Source: Doris montereyensis (Eukaryota > Mollusca > Gastropoda > Nudibranchia > Dorididae). Taken from it: a DNA stretch of 64,000 bases. Below, one piece after another: positions 50,768 through 63,947 of this stretch. The notes beneath the pieces were generated by a model. That model was not told the origin of the DNA, did not search any database, and worked only from the letters and a program-made list of their open reading frames with translations. Within the stretch, counting starts at the first letter, position 1. Each line of letters begins with the position of its first letter. A program made the position numbers and the translations under genes. Location of the stretch: the NCBI GenBank assembly GCA_037039925.1, contig JAXRKP010001345.1:10001-74000 (forward strand), written 5' to 3'.

Positions 50768-51034
50768 TACCTCTCTTAATCAGTCCGACACACAGTGTGG
50801 ACACACACACACACACACACAGCACACACACAACAGAGCATAGTACCTCTCTTAATCAGTTCAACTCTACGAGTGTGGACACACACACACACACACACAC
50901 ACAGACACACACACACACACACAACAGAGCAAAGTACCTCTCTTAATCAGTCCGACCCTACGAGTGTGGACACACACAGACACACACACAACAGAGCAAA
51001 GTACCTCTCTTAATCAGTCCAACCCTACGAGTGT

Positions 51035-51070
<36 letters not shown>

Positions 51071-51419
51071 CAGAGCAAAGTACCTCTCTTAATCAGTCCG
51101 ACCCTACGAGTGTGGACACACACACACACACAGACACACACACACACACACAACAGAGCATAGTACCTCTCTTAATCAGTCCAACCCTACGAGTGTGGAC
51201 ACACACACACACAGACAAACACACACACACACACAACAGAGCAAAGTACCTCTCTTAATCAGTCCAACCCTACGAGTGTGGACACACACACACACACAGA
51301 CAAACACACACACACACAACAGAGCATAGTACCTCTCTTAATCAGTCCAACCCTACGAGTGTGGACACACACACACACACACACAGACAGACACACACAC
51401 ACACAACAGAGCATAGTAC
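50205..51419. repeat. Composite array U: (CA)n plus copies of a PHC exon tail and donor
   Basis: About 14 to 15 units of roughly 60 to 95 bp. Each has a variable (CA)n run, then ACAACAGAGCA(A/T)AGTACC, TCTCTTAATCAGTC and ACCCTACGAGTGTGG. Read on the - strand, the constant part is the last ~31 bases of the FCS exon (CCACACTCGTAGGGTT onward) followed by AGAG|GTAC, the favoured 5' splice site of that exon. The array begins exactly at the exon's 3' end. Some copies also carry an ACAGACAGACAC or ACAGACAAACAC insert. Confidence 0.9.
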
Positions 51420-51635
51420 CTCTCTTAATCAGTCCAACCCTACGAGTGTGGCTCACGTTGCTTCGCCGAGAGCAAGACAACGAACAGAACTTGCGTGAGT
51501 TGCTGAACATGGCGGCGGGCGCCAGCTTGTGACACACCTCGCATTTGAGTAGGTCAGGGCAAGCGCTGTCATCATCTTTCTGGATTTGTTTTTCTGCCAT
51601 CTCTGGCTTCCCTGCCTGCGAGCTTGACAAATGTG
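51420..51635 (-). CDS. PHC: Polyhomeotic-like protein, FCS zinc-finger exon
   Basis: This 216-bp exon follows an acceptor (CTCTATGTCTGTTTAG). It starts with a linker (AHLSSSQAGKPEMAEKQIQK, acidic DDDSACPD). The FCS finger is at about residues 29-61 of the exon: LLKCEVCHK with Cys 32 and 35, then RKFCSLSCSRRSNV with Cys 51 and 55. FCS fingers of Polycomb-group proteins bind RNA or DNA without strong sequence preference. Order FCS then SAM at the C-terminus is the PHC layout. The exon has two possible donors: AAC|GTGAGC (51456, phase 0) and AGAG|GTAC (51419, phase 1). The second adds SHTRRVGLIKR, a basic extension like that following the finger in other PHC proteins, and fits the phase of the next exon, so I use it. 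Entry (split GCA codon) fits the exon at the right edge of the window. Confidence 0.92.
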
Positions 51636-51689
51636 CTAAACAGACATAGAGATCAAAACTTGCTGTGTAAACTTGTTTTCATTTAATGG

Positions 51690-54600
51690 GGTAGTATGAG
51701 ATGGGTTAGTTTGAGATTGGGTGGTATGAGATGGGTCAGTGTGAGATTGGGTGGTATGAGATGAGGTAGTGTGAGATTGGGTGGTATGAGATGGGTTAGT
51801 GTGAGATTGGGTGGCATGAGATTGGGTGGTATGAGATGGGTTAGTGTGAGATTGGGTGGTATGAGATGGGTTAGTGTGAGATTGGGTGGCATGAGATGGG
51901 GTGGTATGAGATGGGTTAGTGTGAGATTGGGTGGTATGAGATGGGGTGGTATGAGATGGGTTAGTGTGAGATTGGGTGGTATGAGATGGGGTGGTATGAG
52001 ATGGGTTAGTGTGAGATTGGGTGGCATGAGATGGGGTGGTATGAGATGGGTTAGTGTGAGATTGGGTGGTATGAGATGGGTTAGTGTGAGATTGGGTGGT
52101 ATGAGATGGGGTGGTATGAGATGGGGTGGTATGAGATTGGGTGGTATGAGATGAGGTGGTATGAGATGAGGTGGTATGAGATGAGGTAGTATGAGATGGG
52201 TTAGTGTGAGATTGGGTGGTATGAGATGAGGTGGTATGAGATTAGGTGGTATGAGATGAGGTGGTATGAGATGAGGTAGTGTGGGATTGGGTGGTATGAG
52301 ATGAGGTGGTATGAGATGGGTTAGTGTGAGATTGGGTGGTATGAGATGAGGTGGTATGAGATGAGGTAGTGTGGGATTGGGTGGTATGAGATGAGGTAGT
52401 GTGAGATGGGTTAGTGTGAGATTGGGTGGCATGACATGAGGTAGTGTGAGATGGGTTAGTGTGAGATTGGGTGGCATGAGATGAGGTAGTGTGAGATGGG
52501 TTAGTGTGAGATTGGGTGGCATGAGATGAGGTAGTGTGAGATGGGTTAGTGTGAGATTGGGTGGCATAAGATGAGGTAGTGTGAGATGGGTTAGTGTGAG
52601 ATTGGGTGGCATGAGATGAGGTAGTGTGAGATGGGTTAGTGTGGGATTGAGTGGTATGAGATGAGGTAGTGTGAGACGGGTTAGTGTGAGATTGGGTGGC
52701 CTGAGATGAGGAGTGTGAGATGGGTTAGTGTGAGATGGGTTAGTGTGGGATTGCGTGGTATGAGATGAGGTAGTGTGAGATGGGTTAGTGTGAGATTGGG
52801 TGGTATGAGATGAGGTAGTGTGAGATGGGTTAGTGTGAGATTGGGTGGCATGAGATGGGTTAGTGTGGGATTGGGTGGCATGAGATGGGTTAGTGTGAGA
52901 TTGGGTGGTATGAGATGAGGTAGTGTGAGATGGGTTAGTGTGGGATTGGGTGGCATGAGATGGGTTAGTGTGAGATTGGGTGGCATGAGATGAGGTAGTG
53001 TGAGATGGGTTAGTGTGGGATTGGGTGGCATGAGATGAGGGGTAGTGTGAGATGGGTTAGTGTGAGATTGGGTGGCATGAGATGGGGATGGTATGAGATG
53101 GGTTAGTGAGATGAGATTGGGTGGTATGAGATGAGGTGGTATGAGATGAGGTAGTGTGAGATTGGGTGGTATGAGATGAGGTGGTGTGAGATGGGTTAGT
53201 GTGAGATTGGGTGGCATGAGATGAGGTAGTATGAGATGGGTAGTGTGAGATTGGGTGGTATGAGATGAGGTGGTATGAGATGAGGTAGTGTGGGATTGGG
53301 TGGTATGAGATGAGGTAGTGTGAGATGGGTTAGTGTAAGATTGGGTGGTATGAGATGGGTTAGTGTGAGATTGGGTGGTATGAGATGAGGTGGTATGAGA
53401 TTAGGTGGTATGAGATGAGGTGGTATGAGATGAGGTAGTGTGGGATTGGGTGGTATGAGATGAGGTGGTATGAGATGGGTTAGTGTGAGATTGGGTGGTA
53501 TGAGATGAGGTGGTATGAGATGAGGTAGTGTGGGATTGGGTGGTATGAGATGAGGTAGTGTGAGATGGGTTAGTGTGAGATTGGGTGGCATGAGATGAGG
53601 TAGTGTGAGATGGGTTAGTGTGAGATTGGGTGGCATGAGATGAGGTAGTGTGAGATGGATTAGTGTGAGATTGGGTGGCATGAGATGGGTTAGTGTGAGA
53701 TTGGGTGGCATGAGATGAGGTAGTGTGAGATGGGTTAGTGTGAGATTGGGTGGCATGAGATGAGGTAGTGTGAGATTGGGTGGCAGGAGATGGGTTAGTG
53801 TGAGATTGGGTGGCATGAGATGAGGTAGTGCAAGATGGGTTAGTGTGAGATTGGGTGGCATGAGATGAGGTAGTGTGAGATGGGTTAGTGTGGGATTGGG
53901 TGGTATGAGATGAGGTAGTGTGAGATGGGTTAGTGTGAGATTGGGTGGCATGAGATGAGGTAGTGTGTGAGATGGGTTAGTGTGGGATTGCGTGGTATGA
54001 GATGAGGTAGTGTGAGATGGGTTAGTGTGAGATTGGGTGGTATGAGATGGGTTAGTGTGAGATTGGGTGGCATGAGATGGGTTAGTATGGGATTGGGTGG
54101 CATGAGATGGGTTAGTGTGAGATTGGGTGGCATGAGATGAGGTATGAGATGAGGTAGTGTGAGATGGGTTAGTGTGGGATTGGGTGGCATGAGATGGGGT
54201 AGTGTGAGATGGGTTAATGTGAGATTGAGGGTGGTGACATGAGATGGGGTGGTATGGAGATGGGTTAGTGTGAGATTGGGTGGTATGAGATGAGAGGGGG
54301 GGTGTGACATGGGTGAGGACAGATGAGGTGAGTGACACATGAGATTCATGGGTGGTATGAGATGAGGTGGTATGAGATGGGTTAGTGTGAGATTGGGTGG
54401 CATGAGATGATGTAGTATGGCATGAGATGGGTAGTGTGAGATTGGGTGGTATGAGATGAGGTGGTATGAGATGGGTAGTGTGAGATTGGGTGGTATGAGA
54501 TGAGGTGGTGTGAGATGGGTTAGTGTAAGATTGGGTGGTATGAGATGAGTGGTATGAGATGGGTTAGTGTGAGATTGGGTGGCATGAGATGAGTAGTATG

Positions 54601-57300
54601 AGATGGGTTAGTGTGAGATTGGGTGGTATGAGATGAGATAGTAGGAGATAAGGTAGTGGGATTGGGTGAGATTGAGATGAGGTATGGAGATGGGTTAGTG
54701 TAAGATTGGGTGGTATGAGATGAGGTAGTATGAGATGGGTTAGTGTCAGATTGGGTGAGATTGGAGATGAGTTAGTATGAGATGGGTTAGTGTGAGATTG
54801 GGTGGCATGAGATGAGATAGTAGGAGATAAGGTAGTGTGAGATTGGGTGGTATGGGATGGGTTAGTGTGAGATTGGGTGGTATGAGATGAGGAAGTAGGA
54901 GATAAGGTAGTGTGAGATTGGGTGGTATGAGATGGGTTAGTGTGAGATTGGGTGGCATGAGATGAGGTAGTAGGAGATAAGGTGGTATGGGATGAGGTAG
55001 TATGAGATGGGGTAGTATGAGATGGGTTAGTGTGAGATTGGCTGGTATGAGATGAGGTAGTATGAGATGGGGTAGTATGAGATGGGTTAGTGTGAGATTG
55101 GGTGGTATGAGATGGGTTAGTGTGAGATGGGGTAGTGTGAGATGGGGTAGTGTAAGATGGGTTAGTGTGAGATTCGGTGGCATGAGATGAGGTAGTATGA
55201 GATGAGGTAGTGTGAGATGAGGTAGTGTGAGATAGGTTAGTGTGATATGAGGTAGTGTGAGATGGGTTAGTGTGAGATTGGGTGGTATGAGATGACGTAG
55301 TGTGAGATGGGTTAGTGTGAGATTGGGTGGTATGAGATGAGGTAGTGTGAGATGGGTTAGTGTGAGATGGGTTAGTGTGAGATTGGGCGGTATGAGATGG
55401 GGTAGTGTGAGATGGGTTAGTGTGAGATGGGTTAGTGTGAGATTGGGTGGTATGAGATGGGTTAGTGTGAGATTGGGTGGTATGAGATGAGGTGGTATGA
55501 GATGAGGTAGTGTGGGATTGGGTGGTATGAGATGAGGTAGTGTGAGATGGGTTAGTGTGAGATTGGGTGGCATGAGATGAGGTAGTGTGAGATGGGTTAG
55601 TGTGAGATTGGGTGGCATGAGATGAGGTAGTGTGAGATGGATTAGTGTGAGATTGGGTGGCATGAGATGGGTTAGTGTGAGATTGGGTGGCATGAGATGA
55701 GGTAGTGGAGATGGGTTAGTGTGAGATGGGTTAGTGTGAGATGAGTTAGTGTGAGATTGGGTGGTATGAGATGAGGTAGTGTGAGATGGGTTAGTGTGAG
55801 ATTGGGTGGTATCAGATGAGGTAGTGTCAGATGGGTTAGTGTGAGATTGGGTGGCATGAGATGAGGTAGTGTGAGATGGGTTAGTGTGAGATTGGGTGGC
55901 ATGAGATGGGGTAGTGTGAGATGGGTTAGTGTGAGATGGGTTAGTGTGAGATGGGGTAGTGTGAGATGGGTTAGTGTGAGATGGGTTCGTGTGAGATGGG
56001 GTAGTGTGAGATGGGTTAGTGTGAGATAGGGTGGCATGAGATGGGGTATTGTGAGATTGGGTGGTATGAGATGAGGTAGTATGAGATGGGTTAGTGTGAG
56101 ATTGGGTGGCATGAGATGGGTTAGTATGAGATGGGTTAGTGTGAGATGGGGAAGTGTGAGATGGGCTAGTATGGGGTGGGTTAGTGTGAGATGGGGTAGT
56201 GTGAGATGGGTTAGTGTGAGATGGGGTGGTATGAGATGGGTTAGTGTGAGATGGGGTGGTATGAGATGGGTTAGTGTGAGATTGGGTGGCATGAGATGAG
56301 GTAGTATGAGATGGGTTAGTGTGAGATTGGGTGGCATGAGATGAGGTAGTATGAGATTGGGTGGTATGAGATGAGGTAGTGTGAGATTGGGTGGTATGAG
56401 ATGAGGTAGTGTGAGATGGGTTAGTGTGAGATGGGGTAGTGTGAAATTGGGTGGTGTGGGATAGGGTAGTGTGAGATGGGTTAGTGTGAGATGGGGTAGT
56501 GTGAGATGGGTTAGTGTGAGATTGGGTAGTGTGAGATTGGGTGGTATGAGATGAGGTAGTGTGAGATTGGGTGGTATGAGATGAGGTAGTGTGAGATGGG
56601 TTAGTGTGAGATTGGGTAGTGTGAGATGGGTTAGTGTGAGATAGGGTAGTGTGAGATGGGTTAGTGTGAGATAGGGTAGTGTGAGATGGGTTAGTGTGAG
56701 ATGAGGTAGTGTGAGATAGGGTAGTGTGAGATTGGGTAGTGTGAGATGAGGTAGTGTGAGATGGGTTAGTGTGAGATAGGGTAGTGTGAGATGGGTTAGT
56801 GTGAGATAGGGTAGTGTGAGATGGGTTAGTGTGAGATTGGGTGGCACGAGATGGGGTGGTATGAGATTGAGTGGCATGAGATGTGGTAGTGTGAGATGGG
56901 GTAGTGTGAGATGGGGTAGTGTGAGATGGGGTAGTGTGAGATGGGTTAGTGTGAGATAGGGTAGTGTGAGATGGGTCAGTGTGAGATAAGGTAGTGTGAG
57001 ATGGGTTAGTGTGAGATTGGGTGGCATGAGATGGGGTGGTATGAGATTGAGTGGCATGAGATGGGGTAGTGTGAGATGGGGTAGTGTGAGATGGGTTAGT
57101 GTGAGAGTGGGTGGCATGAGATGGGGTAGTGTGAGATGGGGTAGTGTGGAGATGGGTTAGTGTGAGAGTGGGTGGCATGAGATGGGGTAGTGTGAGATGG
57201 GGTAGTGTGAGATGGGGTAGTGTGCGATGGGTTAGTGTGAGAGGGGTGCGTGTGAGAGGGGTGATTGTGAGAGGTGTGAGTGTGAGATGGGTTAGTGTGA
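51690..57300. repeat. Tandem array V, 15-bp family, GATGGGTTAGTGTGA type
   Basis: Monomers of 15 bp, such as GATGGGTTAGTGTGA, GATTGGGTGGTATGA and GATGAGGTAGTGTGA, are arranged in 30- and 45-bp combinations. Being five codons long and stop-free on the - strand, it yields open frames of hundreds of codons (Leu-Thr-His-Pro-rich). Frequent one-base slips occur around 53040, 54130-54360 and 54470-54770. It begins about 50 bp upstream of the FCS exon acceptor and fills most of a 12-kb PHC intron together with array W. Confidence 0.96.
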
Positions 57301-60300
57301 AAGTGGTGAGTGTGAGAGGGGTTAGTGTGAAAGTGGTGCATGTGAGAGAGGGGTTAGTGTGAAAGTGGTGATTGTGAGAGGTGTGAGTGTGAGACGGGTT
57401 AGTGTGAAAGTGGTGAGTGTGAGATGGGTTAGTGTGAAAGTGGTGCGTGTGAGATGGGTTAGTGTGACATGGGTTAGTGTGAGAGGGGTGAGTGTGAGAG
57501 AGGGGTGAGTGTGACATGGGTGAGTGTGAGAGTGGTGAGTGAGAGTGGTGAGTGTGAGAGGGGTTGTGTGAGAGGGGTGAGTGTGAAAGGGGTAAGTGTG
57601 AGAGTGGTAAGTGTGAGAGGTGTGAGTGTGAGACAGGTGAGTGTGAGAGGGGTAAATGTGAGAGGGGTGAGTGTGAAAGGGGTAAGTGTAAGAGGTGTGA
57701 GTGTGAAACAGGTGAGTGTGAGAGGGGTAAGTGTGAGAGGTGTGAGTGTGAGAGGGGTAAGTGTGAGAGTGGTAAGTGTGAGAGTGAGACAGGTGAGTGT
57801 GAGACAGGTAAGTGTGACAGTGGTAAGTGTGAGAGGTGTGAGTGTGAGACAGGTGAGTGTGAGAGGGGTAAGTGTGAGAGTGGTAAGTGTGAGAGGTGTG
57901 AGTGTGAGACAGGTAAGTGTGAGAGGTGTGAGTGTGAGACAGGTGAGTGTGAGAGGGGTGAGTGTGACATGGGTGAGTGTGACATGGGTGAGTGTGAGAG
58001 GGGTGAGTGTGACATGGGTGAGTGTGACAGTGGTGAGTGTGACAGTGGTGAGTGTGACATGGGTGAGTGTGACATGGGTGAGTGTGAGAGGGTGAGTGTG
58101 AGAGTGGTGAGTGTAAGAGGGGTGAGTGTGAGAGGGGTGAGTGTCAGAGTCGTGAGTGTGACATGGGTAAGTGTGAGAGGGGTGAGTGTGAGAGTGGTGT
58201 GACATGGGTTAGTGTGAGAGGGGTGAGTGTGAGAGTGGTGAGTGTGAGAGGGGTGAGTGTGAAAGGGGTGAGTGTGACATGGGTGAGTGTGAGAGGGGTG
58301 AGTGTGGCATGGGTGAGTGTGAGAGGGTTGAGTGTGACATGGGTGAGTGTGAGAGGGTGAGTGTGACATGGGTCAGTGTGACATGAGTGAGTGTGAGAGG
58401 GGTGAGTGAGAGGGGTGAGTGTGACATGGGTGAGTGTGAGAGGGGTGAGTGTGAGAGGGCTTGGTGTGAGAGTGGTGAGTGACATGGGTGAGTGTGACAT
58501 GGGTGAGTGTGAGAGTGGTGAGTGTGAGAGGGGAGAGTGTGACATGGGTGAGTGTGAGAGTGGTGAATGTGAGAGGGGTGAGTGTGAGAGTGGTGAGAGT
58601 GAGATGGGTTAGTGTGAGATGGGTTAGTGTGAGAGGGGTGAGTGTGAGAGGGGTGAGTGTGAGAGGGATGAGTGTGAGATGGGTTAGTGTGACATGGGTG
58701 AGTGTGAGATGGGTTAGTGTGAGATGCGTTAGTGTGAGATGGGTTAGTGTGAGAGGGGTGAGTGTGAGAGGGGTCAGTGTGAGATGGGTTAGTGTGACAT
58801 GGGTGAGTGTGAGAGGGGTGAGTGTGAGAGTGGTGAGTGTGAGATGGGTTAGTGTAAGATGGATGGTGTGAGATGGGTGAGTGTGAGATGCGTTAGTGTG
58901 AGACGGGTTAGTGTGAGAGGGGTGAGTGTGAGAGGGGTGAGTGTGAGATGGGTTAGTATGAGATGGATAGTGTGAGATGGGTGAGGTGAGATGCGTTAGT
59001 GTGAGATGGGTTAGTGTGAGAGGGGTGAGTGTGAGAGGGGTGAGTGTGAGATGGGTTAGTGTGACATGGGTGAGTGTGAGAGGGGTTAGTGTGACATGGG
59101 TGACCGTGACATGGGTGAGTGGGAGAGTGGTGAGTGTGAGAGTGGTGGTGTGAGAGGGTTGGTGTGAGAGGGGTGAGTGTGAAAGGGGTAAGTGTGAGAG
59201 TGGTGACTGTGACATGGGTGAGTGTGAGAGGGTGAGTGTGAGAGGGGTGAGTGTGAAAGGGGTGGTGTGACATGGGTGAGTGTGAGAGGGGGTGAGTGTG
59301 ACATGGGTGAGTGTGAGAGGGGTGAGTGCGACATGGGTGAGTGGGTGATGGGTGTGAGAGGGTGAGTGTGAGAGGGGTGAGTGTGAGAGGGGTGAGTGTG
59401 AAAGGGGTGAGTGTGAAAGGGGTAAGTGTGAGATGGGTGAGTGTGATATGGATGAGTGTGACATGGGTGAGTGTGAGATGGGTGAGTGTGACATGGGTGA
59501 GTGTGATATGGGTGAGTGTGATATGGGTGAGTGTGACATGGGTGAGTGTGAGTGTGATGAGAGGATGAGTGTGAGAGAGGGTGAGTGTGAGAGGGTGAGT
59601 GTGAGAGGGTGAGTGTGAGAGAGGTGAGTGTGAGACAGGTGAGTGTGAGAGGGGTAAGTGTGAGAGGGGTGAGTGTGAAAGGGTAAGTGTGAGAGTGGTA
59701 AGTGTGAGAGGTGTGAGTGTGAGACAGGTGAGTGTGAGAGGGGTAAGTGTGAGAGGGTGAGTGTGAGAGGTGTGAGTGTGAGACAGGTGAGTGTGAGAGG
59801 GGTAAGTGTGAGAGGGGTGAGTGTGACATGGGTGAGTGTGACATGGGTCAGTGTGAGACGGGTGAGTGTGACGTGGGTGAGTGTGACAGTGGTGAGTGTG
59901 AGAGGGGTGAGTGTGACATGGGTGAGTGTGAGAGGGGTGAGTGTGAGAGTGGTGAGTGTGACAAGGGTTAGTGTGAGAGGGGTGAGTGTGAGAGTGGTGA
60001 GTGTGACATGGGTTAGTGTGAGAGGGGTGAGTGTGAGAGTGGTGTGACATGAATTACTGTGAGAGGGGTGAGTGTGAGAGTGGTGAGTGTGAGAGGGGTA
60101 AGTGTGAGAGGGTGAGTGTGACATGGGTGAGTGTGAGAGGGGTGAGTGTGGCATGGGTGAGTGTGAGAGGGGTGAGTGTGACATGGGTGAGTGTGAAAGG
60201 GGTGAGTGTGACATGGGTGAGTGCGAGAGGGGTGACTATGACATGGATCAGTGTGACATGAGTGAGTGTGAGAGGGGTGAGTGTGAGAGGGTGAGTGTGA

Positions 60301-63300
60301 GAGGGCTTGGTGTGAGAGTGGTGAGTGTGAGAGGGGTGAGTGTGACATGGGTGATTGTGACATGGGTGAGTGTGACATGGGTGAGTGTGAGAGGGGTGAG
60401 TGTGACATGGGTGAGTGTGACATTGGTGAGTGTGAGAGTGGTGAATGTGAGAAAGGTGAGTGTGAGAGTGGTGAGTGTGAGATGGGTTAGTGTGAGATGG
60501 GTTAGTGTGAGAGGGGTGAGTGTGAGAGGGGTGAGTGTGAAAGGGTGAGTGTGAGAGGGGTGAGTGTGAGATGGGTTAGTGTGAGATGGATAGTGTGGGA
60601 GATGGGTTAGTGTGAGATGCGTTAGTGTGAGATGGGTTAGTGTGAGAGGGGGGTGAGTGTGAGATGGGTTAGTGTGACATGGGTGAGTGTGAGAGGGGTT
60701 AGTGTGACATGGGTGACTGTGACATGGGTGAGTGGGAGAGTGGTTAGTGTGAGAGTGGTGAGTGTGAGAGGGGTTGGTGTGAGAGGGTGAGTGTGGAAGG
60801 GGTGAGGAAAGGGGTAAGTGTGAGAGGGGTGAGGATATGGATGAGTGTGACATGAGTGAGTGTGAGAGGGGTGAGTGTGACATGGGTGAGTGTGAGAAGG
60901 GTGAGTGTAATATGGGTGAGTGTGACATGGGTGAGTGTGACATGGAGGAGTGTGACATGGGTGAGTGTGAGAGTGGTGAGTGTGAGAGGGGTGAGTGTGA
61001 CATGGGTGAGTGTGAGATGGGTTGGTGAGAGAGGGGTGAGTGTGACATGTGTGAGTGTGACATGGGTGAGTGTGACATGGGTGAGTGTGAGAGGGGTGAG
61101 TGTGAGAGGGGTTGGCGTGAGAGGGGTGAGTATGAGAGGGGTGAGTGTGAGAAGGGTTGAGTGTGAGAGGGGTGAGTGTAAGAGGGGTGAGTGTAAGAGG
61201 GTGAGTGTAAGAGGGGTGAGTGTGACATGGGTCAGTGTGAGAGGGTGAGTGTGACATGGGTGAGTGTGACATGAGTGAGTGTGAGAGGGTGAGTGTGAGA
61301 GGCGTGAGTGTGAGAGGGCTTGGTGAGAGTGGTGAGTGTGAGAGGGGTGAGTGTGACATGGGTGAGTGTGACATGGTTGAGTGTGACATGGGTGAGTGTG
61401 ACATGGGTGAGTGTGACATGGGTCAGTGTGACATGGGTGAGTGTGACATGGGTCAGTGTGACATGGGTGAGTGTGACATGGGTGAGTGTGACATGGGTGA
61501 GTGTGAGAGGGTGAGTGTGAGAGGGGTTGGTGAGAGGGGTGAGTATGAGAGGGTGAGGTGAGAAGGGTTGGTGTGAGAAGGGTGAGTGTGAGAGGGGTTG
61601 GTCTGAGAGGGGTGAGTGTAAGAGGGGTGAGTGTAAGAGGGGTGAGTGTAAGAGGGGTGAGTGACATGGGTCAGTGTGAGAGGGGTGAGTGTGACATGGG
61701 TCAGTGTGACATGAGTGAGTGTGAGAGGGGTGAGTGTGAGAGGGTGAGTGTGACATGGGTGAGTGTGAGAGGGGTGAGTGTGAGAGGGCTGGGTGTGACA
61801 TGGGTGAGTTTGAGAGTGGTGAGTGTGAGAGTGGTGAATGTGAGAGGGGTGAGTGTGAGATGGGTTAGTGTGAGATGGGTTAATGTGACATGGGTGAGTG
61901 TGAGATGGGTTAGTGTGAGATGCGTTAGTGTGAGATGGGTTAGTGTGAGAGGGGTGAGTGTGAGAGGGGTCAGTGTGAGATGGGTTAGTGTGACATGGGT
62001 GAGTGTGAGAGGGGTTAGTGTGACATGGGTGACTGTGACATGGGTGAGTGGGAGAGTGGTGAGTGTGAGAGTGGTGAGTGTGAGAGGGTTGGTGTGGAGG
62101 GGGTGAGTGTGAAAGGGGTAAGTGTGAGAGTGGTGAGTGTGACATGGGTGAGTGTGAGAGGGGTGAGTGTGACATGGGTGAGTGTGATAGGGGTGAGTGT
62201 GAGAGGGGTGAGTGTGAAAGGGGTAAGTGTGAGAGGGGTGAGTGTGATATGGATGAGTGTGACATGGGTGAGTGTGAGAGGGGTGAGTGTGACATGGGTG
62301 AGTGTGACATGAGTGAGTGTGACATGGGTGAGTGTGACATGGGTGAGTGTGACATGGAGGGGTGAGGGTGAGAGGGGTGAGTGTGACATGGGTGAGTGTG
62401 ACATGGGTGAGTGTGAGAGGGGTGAGTGTGACATGGGTGAGTGGGACATGGGTGAGTGTGATGGAGGAGTGTGACATGGGTAAGTGTGAGAGGGGTGAGT
62501 GTGACATGGGTGAGTGTGACATGGGTGAGTGTGAGAGGGGGTGAGTGTGACATGGGTGAGTGTGACATGGGACATGGGGAGTGTGAGAGGGGTGAGTGTG
62601 ATATGGGTGAGTGTGACATGGGTGAGTGTGACATGGGGGAGTGGACATGGGTGAGTGTGAGAGTGGTGAGTGTGAGAGGGTGAGTGTGACATGGGTGAGT
62701 GTGACATGGGTGAGTGTGAGAGTGGTGAGTGTGAGAATGGTGAGTGTGAGAGGGGTTGGTGTGAGAGGGTGAGTGTGAAAGGGGTAAGTGTGAGAGTGGT
62801 AAGTGTGAGAGTGTGAGTGTGAGACAGGTGAGTGTGAGAGGGGTAAGTGTGAGAAGGGCGAGTGTGAAAGGGGTAAGTGTGAGAGTGGTAAGTGTGAGAG
62901 GTGTGAGTGTGAGACAGGTGAGTGTGAGAGGGGTAAGTGTGAGAGGGGTGAGTGTGACATGGGTGAGTGTGACATGGGTGAGTGTGAGAGGGGTGAGTGT
63001 GACATGGGTGAGTGTGACAGTGGTGAGTGTGAGAGGGTGAGTGTGACATGGGTGAGTGTGAGAGGGTGAGTGTGAGAGTGGTGAGTGTGAGAGGGTGAGT
63101 GTGAGAGTGGTGAGTGTGACATGGGTTAGTGTGAGAGGGGTGAGTGTGAGAGTGGTGTGACATGGGTTAGTGTGAGAGTGGTGAAGAGTGGTGAGTGTGA
63201 GAGTGGTGAGTGTGAGAGGGGTGAGTGTGAGAGGGGTGAGTGTGACATGGGTGAGGGTGAGAGGGGTGAGTGTGGCATGGGTGAGTGTGAGAGGGGTGGT

Positions 63301-63440
63301 GTGACATGGGGGAGTGGTGAGAGAGGGTGAGTGTGACATGAGTGAGTGTGAGAGTGGTGAGTGTGAGAAAGGTTGGTGTGAGAGGGTGAGTGTGAGAGGG
63401 GTTGGTGTGAGAGTGGTGAGTGTGAGAGGGGTTGGTGTGA
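57300..63440. repeat. Tandem array W, 15-bp family, GAGGGGTGAGTGTGA type
   Basis: Same 15-bp spacing as array V, now with monomers GAGGGGTGAGTGTGA, CATGGGTGAGTGTGA, GAGTGGTGAGTGTGA and GAGACAGGTGAGTGT. The change from V to W is gradual between 57200 and 57600. Blocks of about 1 kb recur with the same monomer order (compare about 58600-59160, 60480-60790 and 61850-62110, each with GATGCGTTAGTGTGA and a GTGACATGGGTGAC(C/T)GTGA run). Each GGTGAGTG matches a 5' splice-site core on the + strand. Confidence 0.96.
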
Positions 63441-63454
63441 GAGGGGGTGGTACA

Positions 63455-63775
63455 ATAGGAAATAACAAAATCACTATGACAGGAATCAACAAAACAACTA
63501 TAACAGGAATCAATAAAAGAACTATGACAGGAATCAACAAAAAACAACTATGACAGGAATCAACAAAACAACTATGACAGGAATCAACAAAATAACTATG
63601 ACAGGAATTAACAAAACAACTATGACAGGAATTAACAAAACAACTATGACAAGAATCAACAAAACAACTATGACAGGAATCAACAAAATAACTATGACAG
63701 GAATTAACAAAACAACTATGACAGGAATTAACAAAACAACTATGACAGGAATTAACAAAACAACTATGACCGTAA
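63455..63775. repeat. Tandem array X, 24-bp units
   Basis: The unit is AACTATGACAGGAATCAACA plus AAAC (24 bp), about 13 copies, with ATCAAC versus ATTAAC variants. The unit is eight codons, so both strands are open. It starts abruptly after the 15-bp family and ends about 170 bp before the exon at the window edge. Confidence 0.95.
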
Positions 63776-63947
63776 TCTGCCATGATCTTACTTGACCAAG
63801 TCGCAAATGAGTATTAGTGTAAGGTGGGAAGTAACACTTGCAACATACAGATGTCCTACAGTGTATCATGTCCTGCAATGGAAACCAGGATAAAATCCAG
63901 CTCTATGGACCTTGAAGGAACTTTATTATAAGAGTGCCTTGACTTAC
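63776..63947 (-). other. Unique start of the 12-kb PHC intron
   Basis: About 170 bp of unique sequence between the donor at 63947 (GTAAGT on the - strand) and array X. No other signal was seen. Confidence 0.6.

Noticed and set aside
50628..51258. Thr/His or Cys/Val repeat open frames
   Set aside because: Translation of (CA)n/(GT)n runs in array U.
54746..58369. 1207-codon - strand open frame rich in Thr, His, Pro and Leu
   Set aside because: It lies wholly within the 15-bp family (five codons per unit), between two PHC exons in the same orientation, so it is intron sequence. The composition mirrors the DNA monomer.
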